64,000 bases of DNA from Nocardioides psychrotolerans (GTDB lineage Bacteria; Actinomycetota; Actinomycetes; Propionibacteriales; Nocardioidaceae), in contig NZ_FOQG01000007.1 in the NCBI RefSeq assembly GCF_900113685.1, forward strand, positions 62,001 to 126,000, in the 5' to 3' direction. The translations under genes and the position numbers were made by a program. Shown piece after piece: positions 24,255-32,489 of this stretch; the stretch's first letter is position 1, and the number at the start of each line of letters is the position of its first letter. Below the pieces are notes generated by a model, which saw only the letters and a program-made list of their open reading frames with translations, ran no database searches and was not told the DNA's origin.

Positions 24255-25817
24255 ATGACATCGACCACCTCCCCCACCACCGCGACCCGGGAGACCCGGG
24301 TGCAGGTCGAGCAGCTCGTCGTCGGGGCCGGCTTCGCCGGACTCTGCGCGGCGATCAAGCTCGACGAGGCCGGCGAGCGCGACTTCGTCGTGATCGAGAA
24401 GGGCGCCGACGTCGGCGGCACCTGGCGCGACAACACCTACCCCGGTGCGGCCTGCGACGTCCCGAGCCAGCTCTACTCCTACTCCTTCGCGCCCAACCCC
24501 GACTGGTCGATGTCGTTCTCACCGCAGTCGGAGATCCTGGCCTACATCCGACGCGTTGCCGCCGGCTCCGGCACGCTCGACCGCTTCCGCTTCGACACCT
24601 CCGTCGAGTCCGCCACCTGGGACAACGCCACTCAGCGCTGGGTCGTCGAGACGACCGGCCCCGCCGGCACCACGACGTACGACGCCCGCGTCGTCATCTC
24701 CGCGGCCGGCGGGCTCTCGGAGCCCAAGCTCCCCGACATCGAGGGCATCGAGACCTTCCAGGGCGAGCTGTTCCACTCGGCCCGCTGGGACCACGACACC
24801 AACCTGACCGGCAAGCGGGTCGCCGTCATCGGCACCGGCGCGTCCTCTATCCAGATCGTGCCGAAGGTGCAGGAGGTCGTGGCTCACCTCGATGTCTACC
24901 AGCGCACCGCGCCCTACGTCCTGCCGCGCAACGACCGGACCTACGGCAAGCTCGAACGGCTCGCGCTCAAGCACGTGCCGGGCCTGCAGTCCGCCTACCG
25001 CACCGCGATCTACTGGGGTCGCGAGACCTACGTGCCGGCGTTCACCCTGCAGCCCAAGATCGCCACCCCCGCCAAGCTGCTGGCCCTGGGCAACATCTCC
25101 AAGGCCATCGAGGACCCCGACCTGAAGGCCAAGGTCACCCCGACCTTCGAGATCGGCTGCAAGCGGATCCTGATCTCCAACACCTACTACCCGGCGCTGG
25201 CCTCCGACAACGTCGACGTGGTCACCGACCCGATCGCCAAGGTCACCGGCAACGCGATCGTCACGGCCGACGGGGTCGAGCGGGAGATCGATGTGCTCGT
25301 CGTCGCCACCGGCTTCCACACCACCGAGCTGCCGATCACCGAGCGCATCACCGGCCGCACCGGGCGCACGCTGGCCGACACCTGGGCCGAGACGGGCATG
25401 GCGGCCTACAAGGGCACGGCCGTGCCCGACTTCCCCAACCTGTTCTTCATCGTCGGGCCCAACACCGGCCTGGGCCACTCGAGCATGGTCTTCATGATCG
25501 AGTCGCAGGTGACCTACATCCGCGAGGCCATCAAGGCGATGCGTCGCAACGACTACACCGTGGTCGAGGTGACCCGCGCGGCCGAGCGGTCGTGGACCGG
25601 CGAGATCCAGCGCCGGATGAAACGCACCGTCTGGAGCACCGGCGGCTGCGCCAGCTGGTACATGGACGCCCACGGCAACAACACCACCCTGTGGCCCCGC
25701 ACCACCTTCTCGTTCCGCGGCGAGACCGCCGACTTCGACGTCGCCGCCTACACCGTCCAGGCCGCGACCGCAGCCGACCCCACGCCGACCAACGGCCGTC
25801 AGGAGATCACCGCATGA
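24255..25817 (+). CDS. Baeyer-Villiger-type FAD monooxygenase
   Basis: A 520-residue NADPH/FAD enzyme that inserts oxygen into ketones. First Rossmann motif GAGFAG (24-29), then VGGTWRDNTYPGAACD, the BVMO fingerprint FxGxxxHxxxWD at 168-179 (FQGELFHSARWD), and the second Rossmann GTGASS (193-198). Late segments VVATGFHTTELPI and GPNTGLGHSSMVFMIE are also typical. It resembles MymA/EthA-like actinobacterial enzymes. The stop overlaps the SDR ATG (ATGA), giving a coupled two-gene operon. Probable role: oxidation of a ketone, perhaps formed by the SDR from a secondary alcohol. Confidence 0.9.
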   Translation: MTSTTSPTTATRETRVQVEQLVVGAGFAGLCAAIKLDEAGERDFVVIEKGADVGGTWRDNTYPGAACDVPSQLYSYSFAPNPDWSMSFSPQSEILAYIRRVAAGSGTLDRFRFDTSVESATWDNATQRWVVETTGPAGTTTYDARVVISAAGGLSEPKLPDIEGIETFQGELFHSARWDHDTNLTGKRVAVIGTGASSIQIVPKVQEVVAHLDVYQRTAPYVLPRNDRTYGKLERLALKHVPGLQSAYRTAIYWGRETYVPAFTLQPKIATPAKLLALGNISKAIEDPDLKAKVTPTFEIGCKRILISNTYYPALASDNVDVVTDPIAKVTGNAIVTADGVEREIDVLVVATGFHTTELPITERITGRTGRTLADTWAETGMAAYKGTAVPDFPNLFFIVGPNTGLGHSSMVFMIESQVTYIREAIKAMRRNDYTVVEVTRAAERSWTGEIQRRMKRTVWSTGGCASWYMDAHGNNTTLWPRTTFSFRGETADFDVAAYTVQAATAADPTPTNGRQEITA

Positions 25818-26650
25818 AGACCCTCGAGGACAAGGTCGTCGTGATCACCGGCGCCGGCTCCGGCATCGGCCGGGCCCTGGCGCTCAACCTGGCCGCGCGT
25901 GGCGCGCTGCTCGCTCTCTCCGACGTCGACGAGGCCGGCCTGGCCGTGACCGTCGACCTGGTCAAGGGCGCCGGCGCCCGCGAGGTGCGCAGCGACAAGC
26001 TCGACGTCGCCGACCGCGCCGCCTTCACGGCGTACGCCGAGGCGGTGGCCGGCCAGTTCGGTCGCGTCAACGTCGTCATCAACAACGCCGGGGTCGCGCT
26101 CGCCGGCAACTTCGACGAGCTGACCTACGAGGACCTCGACTGGATCGTCGGGATCAACTTCTGGGGCGTCGTGCACGGCACCAAGGAGTTCCTCCCCCAC
26201 ATCATCGCCTCGGGCGACGGCCACGTCGTCAACATCTCCTCGCTCTTCGGGCTCGTCTCGATGCCCGGGCAGAGCGCCTACAACGCGACGAAGTACGCCG
26301 TGCGCGGCATGACCGAGGCGCTGCGCGAGGAGATGCTCATCGCGGGCCACCAGGTCGGCGTCACAGCCGTCCACCCCGGCGGCATCAAGACCGCGATCGC
26401 CCGCAACGCGCGAGTCTCGGCGAGCGAGGACAAGGCCGCCACGGCCAAGCTCTTCGACGAGAAGCTCGCCAAGATGACGCCCGAGAAGGCCGCCGAGGTC
26501 ATCGTCAAGGGCATCCTCGGCAACAAGGCGCGCGTGCTCGTCGGCCTCGACGCCCACGCCGTGCACCACTTCGCCAAGCTCACCGGCTCGCGCTACCAGG
26601 ACATCATCGCCTACGGCTCGAAGCGCGTCCTGCCCGCCAAGGTCGTCTGA
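25814..26650 (+). CDS. short-chain dehydrogenase/reductase
   Basis: A 278-residue classical SDR. Cofactor motif ITGAGSGIGR (11-20) with LSDVDEAG at the second strand suggesting NAD(H), NNAG at 90-93, catalytic Ser (SSLFG, 142-143), and Y156xxxK160 in QSAYNATKYA. The C-terminus is extended and basic. Translationally coupled to the upstream BVMO. It likely interconverts the alcohol/ketone pair of the same pathway. Confidence 0.9.
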   Translation: MKTLEDKVVVITGAGSGIGRALALNLAARGALLALSDVDEAGLAVTVDLVKGAGAREVRSDKLDVADRAAFTAYAEAVAGQFGRVNVVINNAGVALAGNFDELTYEDLDWIVGINFWGVVHGTKEFLPHIIASGDGHVVNISSLFGLVSMPGQSAYNATKYAVRGMTEALREEMLIAGHQVGVTAVHPGGIKTAIARNARVSASEDKAATAKLFDEKLAKMTPEKAAEVIVKGILGNKARVLVGLDAHAVHHFAKLTGSRYQDIIAYGSKRVLPAKVV

Positions 26651-26668
26651 CCGGGGCAGCATGACCGG

Positions 26669-27241
26669 GTGACTCCCCCGGCCAGACCAGGCGATCCAGG
26701 CGATCGGGTGCGGGTGGTGATGACCAAGTGGGGTCACCGCCCGCACTGGCAGTTCGAGGGGGTCCTGCTCGGCTCCGACGAGCACGGTGACTGGCTGGGC
26801 TTCGCCGCCGGGAGCACGATGTCGCGCCCGGGGGCGTCGTACGTCGCCCCCGTCGACCAGGTCTGCCTCGTCCCCGCCGCCGGCGACGACGCGCTCCGGG
26901 GCTGGGTGGCGACGTTCCACGCGGCCCACGGCCCGCTCCACACCTACGTCGACATGACGACGCCGCCGACGTGGCACGTCGTCGACGGCGGGGTGGAGGT
27001 GCACGCCGTCGACCTCGACCTCGACGTGATCCGGGGCACCACCGGGCGGGTCTGGGTGGACGACGAGGACGAGTTCGCCCAGCACCGCATCGAGCACGCC
27101 TACCCCGAGGACGTGTGCGCCCTCGCGATCGCGACCGCCGAGCGCATCCACGCCGCGGTCACGGACCGGGTGGCGCCGTTCGACGGGTCCGCCCACGCCT
27201 GGTTCGACGAGCGCCGGTCCGGCGCGGTCGACCGGACCTGA
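26669..27241 (+). CDS. DUF402 domain protein
   Basis: A 190-residue soluble protein of the DUF402 (FomD-like barrel) family. MTKWGHRPHWQFEGVLLGSD, the YVDMTTPPTWH strand, VHAVDLDLDVIRG and VWVDDEDEFAQHRIEHAYP are its visible signatures; the Asp-rich stretches bind divalent metal in characterised relatives, which hydrolyse nucleotide-linked or nucleoside diphosphate substrates. The start is GTG 26669. Its final 83 bases overlap the end of the convergent ThrE-like gene. The specific substrate is unknown. Confidence 0.82.
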   Translation: MTPPARPGDPGDRVRVVMTKWGHRPHWQFEGVLLGSDEHGDWLGFAAGSTMSRPGASYVAPVDQVCLVPAAGDDALRGWVATFHAAHGPLHTYVDMTTPPTWHVVDGGVEVHAVDLDLDVIRGTTGRVWVDDEDEFAQHRIEHAYPEDVCALAIATAERIHAAVTDRVAPFDGSAHAWFDERRSGAVDRT

Positions 27242-28532
27242 GCGGACCGACCAGGCGCGGGCCGGCGAGTCGGCTCTCGAGACGACGGGCCTCCCGCTTG
27301 AGCGGCTGCGCGACGTACTCCCCGAGGATCACGCCCGAGGACAGCGCCGTCGCGATCGAGGCAGCCGTGACCATCGACAGCAGGCCCTGCGAGGTATCGG
27401 TCCCACCCTCGGCCATCAGCGCCAGGCCGCGGTAGATCGAGAGACCCGGCAACATCGGCACGACGGCGGAGACCACGACGACGAGCGGCGGCACCTTGAG
27501 CCGACCGGCGACGGTGAAGCTGACGAGACCGACGAAGAACGCCGCCAGCGCGGTCGGCCAGGCACGGCCGAAGCCCTGGATGGCGATCGACTGCGAGATC
27601 AGGATCGCGGCCGCCGCGACGACCGCGATCGGCAGGATGCTGCGGCGCGGCGCGTAGGAGGCGACGGCGAAGGAGCCGGCGCACAGGGCCGCGCCGAGGG
27701 CGATCGGGGTCAGCGTCTCCCAGGTGGTGACGCCCAGGCCGACGCGGCGCAGCTCGACGCCGGCGACGTCGGCGACGGTGAGCCCGCCGCTGACCCCGGC
27801 GATGATGCCGGCGGTGGCGAGCAACGCCTCCGTGAGGCGGGCGCCGGCGGTGACGTAGAAGCCGGAGAGGGCGTCCTGGAGTGCGCCCATGAAGCCGATG
27901 CCGGCGAGCATCATGACGATGTTGGCGGTGATGACCAGCGACGGGTCCTCGACCACACCGACCGCCGCGGCCGCAGCGGCCAGGAGCGTGGCGACGCCGC
28001 CGCCGGCGACCTGCTGGTAGAAGAACGGCATCCGACGCCGGGCCATCAGCAGCTGGAGCCGGTCGATGCAGATCGCGGCGAGGAACGCGATCGCGACGAC
28101 GGTGAATCCGCCGCCGAGCAGGATGCCGACGCCCGAGCACATGGAGCCCCAGGCCAGGCTGGTCGCCCAGCGCGGGGTGCTGTGGCCGGAGGAGACGATG
28201 CGGCTCAGGGTGGCGCGGGCCTCGGCGAGGTCGACCCGGTCGGCGACGACCTCGCGCACGAGGTGGTCGACGAGGGTGAGGTCCTCGTAGTCGATCTCGC
28301 GCTGCTTGACGTGGCGTACCTGGAGCAGCGGCGGCTCCTCGGGGTCCGGCTGAAAGCTCATCGACAGCGCCGTGAAGGTCACGTCGATGTCGGGGTGGCG
28401 CACCCCGAAGTGCCAGGCCAGGGTCTGCATGGTGGAGGTGACGTCCGCGGCACCCGCCCCCGACGCGAGCAGCAGCTCGCCCACGCGGAGACAGAAGTCC
28501 AACGTCAGGTTCAACGCGCGGGACTCGAGCAT
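27159..28532 (-). CDS. threonine/serine exporter family protein (ThrE-like, DUF1212 + DUF3815)
   Basis: A 457-residue membrane exporter. The cytosolic/periplasmic N-terminal half begins with LNLTLDFCLRVGELLLASGAGAADVTSTM, the DUF1212 signature, and contains HFGVRHPDIDVTFTALSMSF. About ten transmembrane helices follow, first set near 140-275 and second near 285-415. The C-terminal 35 residues are extremely Arg-rich and come from the stretch overlapping the DUF402 gene, so the natural end may be longer than in relatives. It is expected to export Thr/Ser or small dicarboxylates. The upstream frame extends far beyond; ATG 28530-28532 is the family-consistent start. Confidence 0.85.
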   Translation of the reverse strand: MLESRALNLTLDFCLRVGELLLASGAGAADVTSTMQTLAWHFGVRHPDIDVTFTALSMSFQPDPEEPPLLQVRHVKQREIDYEDLTLVDHLVREVVADRVDLAEARATLSRIVSSGHSTPRWATSLAWGSMCSGVGILLGGGFTVVAIAFLAAICIDRLQLLMARRRMPFFYQQVAGGGVATLLAAAAAAVGVVEDPSLVITANIVMMLAGIGFMGALQDALSGFYVTAGARLTEALLATAGIIAGVSGGLTVADVAGVELRRVGLGVTTWETLTPIALGAALCAGSFAVASYAPRRSILPIAVVAAAAILISQSIAIQGFGRAWPTALAAFFVGLVSFTVAGRLKVPPLVVVVSAVVPMLPGLSIYRGLALMAEGGTDTSQGLLSMVTAASIATALSSGVILGEYVAQPLKREARRLESRLAGPRLVGPLRSGRPRRTGARRTRRGRTRRTAPPGP

Positions 28533-28556
28533 GGGCGCAATGCTGGCAGGAGTGCC

Positions 28557-29702
28557 GTGTGCTTCGCTGTGCGGGTGCGCATCGACTTCCACGGGTCCGC
28601 CGAGCCGACCCTCGGAGTCGAGTGGGAGCTCGCCCTGGTCGACCGGCGCAGCCGTGACCTGCGCAACGACGTCTCCCACCTCTTCGCGCGGGCACGCCCC
28701 CGGCTGGAGCACCAGGGCCGGCTCCACCAGGAGCTGTTGAAGAACACCGTCGAGCTCGTCACCGGCATCTGCCGCACCGTCGACGAGGCCATGGGCGACC
28801 TGCGCCGGACCCTCGATCACGTGGTGCCCGCGGGCGACGACCTCGACATCGACCTCTACGGCGCCGGCACCCACCCCTTCGCCTCCTGGACCGGTCAGCA
28901 GCTCACCGAGGGCCACCGGTACCGGGAGCTGATCAACCGCACCCAGTGGTGGGGACGCCAGATGCTGATCTGGGGCGTGCACGTGCACGTCGGGCTGCCC
29001 GAGCGGGACCGCGTGCTCCCGGTGCTCTCCGCACTGCTCACCTACTACCCCCACCTCCAGGCGCTGTCGGCGTCCTCGCCGATCTGGGCCGGGGTCGACA
29101 CCGGCTACGCCTCCAACCGCGCCCTGATGTTCCAGCAGCTGCCGACGGCCGGGCTGCCCTTCCAGTTCACGACGTGGGCGGAGTTCGAGTCGTTCGCCCA
29201 GGACCAGCTCACCACCGGCGTGATCGACGAGCTCTCCGAGATCCGGTGGGACCTGCGTCCGGCGCCCCACCTCGGGACCCTGGAGAACCGGGTGTGCGAC
29301 GGGGTCTCCGACATGCGTGACCTGGCCGGGCTCGTCGCGCTGATGCACTGCCTGGTCGTGGACCTCGACACCAGGATCGCGGCCGGGGAGAGCCCGCCGG
29401 TGCTGCCGCCGTGGCACGTGCAGGAGAACAAGTGGCGCGCCGCGCGCTACGGGCTCGACGCGATCATCATCCTCGACGCGCAGTCGCAGGAGCGGCTCCT
29501 CACCGACGACCTGGCCGACCTGCTGGTGCGGCTCGAGCCGGTCGCGGCGCGCCTCGGCTGCCTCGAGGAGCTCGCGTCGGTCGCCGACCTGCCGCGGCGG
29601 GGTGCGTCGTACCAACGGCAGCGGGCGGTCGCCGAGCGCACCGGTGGCGACCTGGTCGCCGTCGTCGACTCCGTGGTCCGCGAGCTGAGGGCGAGCCTCT
29701 AG
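28557..29702 (+). CDS. GCS2-type carboxylate-amine ligase (glutamate-cysteine ligase family 2, YbdK-like)
   Basis: A 381-residue ATP-grasp-unrelated ligase of the GCS2 fold. SAEPTLGVEWELALVD holds the first metal/ATP-binding acidic pair, followed by QELLKNTVELVTGIC, GAGTHPFASW, LIWGVHVHVGLPERD and ENRVCDGVSD, all family-typical. Starts GTG 28557 with AGGAG four bases ahead. YbdK-type proteins join glutamate and cysteine weakly, and the physiological product in mycothiol producers is unsettled. A gamma-glutamyltransferase fragment directly follows, hinting at a former gamma-glutamyl gene pair. Confidence 0.87.
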   Translation: MCFAVRVRIDFHGSAEPTLGVEWELALVDRRSRDLRNDVSHLFARARPRLEHQGRLHQELLKNTVELVTGICRTVDEAMGDLRRTLDHVVPAGDDLDIDLYGAGTHPFASWTGQQLTEGHRYRELINRTQWWGRQMLIWGVHVHVGLPERDRVLPVLSALLTYYPHLQALSASSPIWAGVDTGYASNRALMFQQLPTAGLPFQFTTWAEFESFAQDQLTTGVIDELSEIRWDLRPAPHLGTLENRVCDGVSDMRDLAGLVALMHCLVVDLDTRIAAGESPPVLPPWHVQENKWRAARYGLDAIIILDAQSQERLLTDDLADLLVRLEPVAARLGCLEELASVADLPRRGASYQRQRAVAERTGGDLVAVVDSVVRELRASL

Positions 29703-29933
29703 TGGCGAGCGCCGTGGATGTGGCGCTCGCCGCGCCCAACGAGGCCGCCGCCGATGCCGGGGCCGCGATCGCGCGGGCTGGTGGGAACGCGGTCGACGCC
29801 GCCGTGGCGGCCCGTCCTCGTCACGATGGTCAACGAGGTCGGCATCGTGCTGGCGGGCTTCGTCAGCGGCGGGCTGTCGCTCCAGGACGCGGTCGACCAC
29901 CCGCGCGTGCACCTGCACCGGGTCGGTCAGTGA
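29702..29933 (+). pseudogene. gamma-glutamyltransferase remnant
   Basis: Only the two ends of a roughly 550-600-residue gamma-glutamyltranspeptidase survive. Frame 1 from GTG 29702 reads the N-terminal signature ALAAPNEAAADAGAAIARAG then GNAVDAAVAA. After about 29812 it shifts to another frame giving the C-terminal piece VNEVGIVLAGFVSGGLSLQD and AVDHPRVHLH, stopping at 29931-29933. So about 85 percent of the gene is gone and the join is out of frame. It overlaps the ligase stop (TAGTG), suggesting it once formed an operon with it. Confidence 0.75.
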
Positions 29934-29998
29934 CCGCCCTCCGGTTCGACCATCTCCAGCCGTACGCCGAGCAGCCGCACTGCCCGCTCCTCAGGCCC
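29927..29998 (-). pseudogene. apparent C-terminal scrap of DinB (DNA polymerase IV)
   Basis: On the minus strand, GPEERAVRLLGVRLEMVEPE followed by GGH and a stop (29927-29929) resembles the last 20-25 residues of actinobacterial DinB (V-R-L-L-G-V-R-x-E-M). Everything upstream is replaced by the end of the FUSC gene, whose stop is at 29991-29993. With the ggt fragment ending on the opposite strand, the site looks like the scar of one deletion between two convergent genes. Short match, so tentative. Confidence 0.4.
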
Positions 29999-31097
29999 AT
30001 CGAGGTGGCGGGGGCAGTGCTTCGGTCGACTCGACCTGGCTCATGCCGGTGAGCAGCAGCAGGTCGACGACGATCGAGCGCAGCTGGGCGAGGATCACCT
30101 CGGCGGTGAGGACCTCCGAGCGCTCCACCCGTCCCGTCGCGTCGCCGATCGCGAGGATGGCGTCGCGCGCGGCCACCGGCATCCGGTCGGCGGCCAGCTC
30201 GGCCGCCACCAGCTCGGCGGCGTCCGCGAGCTCGGCGGCGAGCACCGCATAGGCACGTGGGACCGGGCGCCGGTGGTAGGCCGTCACTGCGACCTGCCGG
30301 ACCAGGACCCGGGTGCTGCGCAGCGCCCGGTCGAGCGGGTCGACCAGATCGACCATGCGTCGCAGGTTGTCCTTGTGCCGCACCCGGAACGGGGACGACG
30401 CCACCACCGACATGCCCTCGTCGGCGGCCGCCTGGAGCTCTCGGATCAGGTGGTCGGTGGAGCGGGCGTCGGCCAGCAGGTCGAGCCCGCGCTCGGCCTC
30501 CCCGTCGACCATCACCTCCCCCGCCGCACGCAGCAGCGCCGCCACCTTCTTCATCACCCGCGCGGCCTGCTCGCGGGGTCTGCGCAGCGGTGCCGCCGGC
30601 GTGACCGTGGCCGCGACGAGGGCGATCACCCCGCCGATGAGCGCGTCGGTCCACCGGGTCAGCGCCGCTCCCGGGTCGGGCAGCAGCGTGCTGACCACGA
30701 TCGACTGCACGGCCGCCTGGGTGACGAAGAGCTGTCCGCCGTCGAGCAGGAAGGCCGTGGTCATGGCGAGCCCGACGATCAGCGTCAGCTGCCACCAGCC
30801 GGTGCCGACCTGGATGACCAGCAGGTCGGCGACGAAGACCCCGATCGCGACGCCGAGGGTCACCTCCGCCACCCGGCGCAGGCGCTGGCCGTAGGAGGTC
30901 CCGAGGCTGACCACTGCCGCGATCGGCGCGAAGAAGGGCGTGTCGTGGCCCAGCAGGTCGGCCGCGACGAACCACGCGGCCCCGGCCGCGAGCGCGCACT
31001 GCACGATGAGCCAGCGCTTGGCCGAGAGCCGCTGCAGGCGCTCACCCAGCGACGTGCGGCCCCGGCTCCACGCGCGGTCGAGCGGCGAGGCCTCCAT
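29991..31097 (-). CDS. FUSC-family membrane protein
   Basis: A 368-residue membrane protein of the FUSC (fusaric-acid-resistance/aromatic exporter-like) superfamily. The N-terminal half has about six helices, including AKRWLIVQCALAAGAAWFVA, FFAPIAAVVSLGTSYGQRLRR and a VTLGVAIGVFVADLLVIQ helix. The C-terminal half is a long soluble helical region (about 175-350). FUSC proteins export aromatic acids or act in envelope transport; no substrate clue exists here. The 3' end abuts the ggt/dinB scar. Confidence 0.8.
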   Translation of the reverse strand: MEASPLDRAWSRGRTSLGERLQRLSAKRWLIVQCALAAGAAWFVAADLLGHDTPFFAPIAAVVSLGTSYGQRLRRVAEVTLGVAIGVFVADLLVIQVGTGWWQLTLIVGLAMTTAFLLDGGQLFVTQAAVQSIVVSTLLPDPGAALTRWTDALIGGVIALVAATVTPAAPLRRPREQAARVMKKVAALLRAAGEVMVDGEAERGLDLLADARSTDHLIRELQAAADEGMSVVASSPFRVRHKDNLRRMVDLVDPLDRALRSTRVLVRQVAVTAYHRRPVPRAYAVLAAELADAAELVAAELAADRMPVAARDAILAIGDATGRVERSEVLTAEVILAQLRSIVVDLLLLTGMSQVESTEALPPPPRWA

Positions 31098-31119
31098 GGG
31101 GAGATCGTGTCAGAGCGGC

Positions 31120-31473
31120 CTACTGCGCGTGCGCGTAGGCGAGCGCGCGCTTCAGCTCACCGAGGTCGCGGTACCAGACGCGGACCTCGGTGCGGCAGCG
31201 CAGCCGGTCGGCCCAGCGGTCATATTCTCCGCACTCGGCGGACGCCTCGGAGTCGGTCGGCGGGTAGAGCGCGGTGCCGTCGGAGTAGGAGATGCCGAAA
31301 CCGTTTGCCTTGTCGCCCTCGACGGCGACGATGACCGGGCGCTCGGTCCGGGCCGGTGGCTCGTGGACCACCGCTCCGCCCGAGGCGAGCGCGGGCACCC
31401 AGGTCGCGGCGCCGACCAGGCCCGCGACGAGCGTGCAGCTGGTGATGGTCATGGAGATGAGGAGTGTCTTCAT
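31120..31473 (-). CDS. small exported or membrane-anchored hypothetical protein
   Basis: A 117-residue protein with an N-terminal signal or anchor (MKTLLISMTITSCTLVAGLV and on to residue 30) and a mature part rich in charged residues containing two cysteines (ASAECGEYDRW...RLRCRTEVR), which could form a disulfide outside the cell. I do not recognise a family. The start at ATG 31471-31473 is preceded by GGGGGA. It is 22 bases from the FUSC gene and same-stranded. Confidence 0.55.
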   Translation of the reverse strand: MKTLLISMTITSCTLVAGLVGAATWVPALASGGAVVHEPPARTERPVIVAVEGDKANGFGISYSDGTALYPPTDSEASAECGEYDRWADRLRCRTEVRVWYRDLGELKRALAYAHAQ

Positions 31474-31614
31474 GGGTGTCCCCCGAGGGTCCGGCACCGG
31501 CGAGTTCCGGTGCGAGCAGGACGCTAGGAGCCAGGGCGGACAAGCAGACCGGGCTCGGGCAGACCCTGTGGAGGGACCTGCCGGAGCCCGGCCTGTGGAC
31601 GATCAGTGGGTCGA

Positions 31615-32256
31615 TCAGCGCGCCAGCGTCACCGTGATCGTCGAGTTCGTGCACGACGAGGCCAGCGACGACAGTGCGGACTTCTCACCGCTGTCGACCG
31701 TGAGTCGCCAGCGGTGCTTCACCGCGACCCACTCCGAGACGTAGCGGCACCGGTCGTAGGTCGGCAGCCACTCCTGCGGGTCCTGGTCACCCTTGGACTG
31801 GTTGACGTTGTCGGTCACCCCGACCAGCGAGCGGTAGTCGCCGAGGTCGTTGGCGTAGGCCTGGCGGGTCGTCGTGGTCCACGAGCGTGCCCCCGAGTCC
31901 CATGCCTCGGCCAGCGGGACCAGGTGGTCGATGTCGACGTCGGAGGGGTTCGTCCAGGAGACGCGGTCGTAGTAGGAGAACCAGCGCCCGCCCGAGAGCG
32001 AGCAGCCGCTGCCCACGGTGACCGGGTCGTCGGCCTCGCTGATCAGGACCTCGTTGCGGGTGCTGCACCCGTCGCCGTCGGCGTCGACCCAGTGCGGGAA
32101 GAGGTCGCGCGAGTAGCCCGTGCGGACCTCGCTCGAGGTGGGCAGATCGCTGATCGCGGTCGTCAGCGGGGCGGAGTAGTCCTGGGCCTGGGCGGCGGCG
32201 GGCACGGCCACCAGGCCCACGGAGAGGCCGAGCGTGAGCAGGGTGTGACGAAGCAT
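31615..32256 (-). CDS. secreted HNH-type nuclease (GmrSD/DUF1524-like)
   Basis: A 213-residue protein with a cleavable signal peptide (residues 1-24, ending AAAQAQ). The nuclease core is DVDIDHLVPLAEAWDSGA, giving the D-H pair of the HNH/His-Me finger, followed by NDLGDYRSLVGVTDNVNQSK (Asn) and GDQDPQEWLP. Other segments are SRDLFPHWVDADGDGCSTRNE and CRYVSEWVAVKHRW. Homologues are exported DNases of actinobacteria used in nutrient scavenging or biofilm DNA turnover. Two pairs of cysteines suit an extracellular protein. Leader features precede ATG 32254-32256. Confidence 0.85.
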   Translation of the reverse strand: MLRHTLLTLGLSVGLVAVPAAAQAQDYSAPLTTAISDLPTSSEVRTGYSRDLFPHWVDADGDGCSTRNEVLISEADDPVTVGSGCSLSGGRWFSYYDRVSWTNPSDVDIDHLVPLAEAWDSGARSWTTTTRQAYANDLGDYRSLVGVTDNVNQSKGDQDPQEWLPTYDRCRYVSEWVAVKHRWRLTVDSGEKSALSSLASSCTNSTITVTLAR

Positions 32257-32489
32257 GGGTTTCTCCCGAGAAGAAGACGAGGGCTACCGAGGTCCGGTGC
32301 ACGTCGAGCCTCGGGCAGGCGCGGCGCCCACCGCAAGGGACTCGCCGCACGCGTCACGGATGCAAGGGAGAACCCTGAGCTGCTACCCATCGGCCCCTCA
32401 TCGCCCCCTCGTCGGCCCCCTCATCGGCTGGGCGCCTTGTGGCAGTCGTCACCGCGAGCAAGGATGCCCACCTACGAAAGGTGCTCCCT

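Noticed and set aside
24023..26650. An 875-codon plus-strand frame spanning the TetR gene and the BVMO/SDR operon
   Set aside because: Its last part is the SDR frame itself; the upstream part is Arg/His-rich shadow of the BVMO. The SDR starts at 25814 by coupling and homology.
29411..30052. Plus-strand frame covering the end of the ligase and the ggt remnant
   Set aside because: It is out of frame with the GCS2 ligase, Arg-rich, and only exists because of the GC content.
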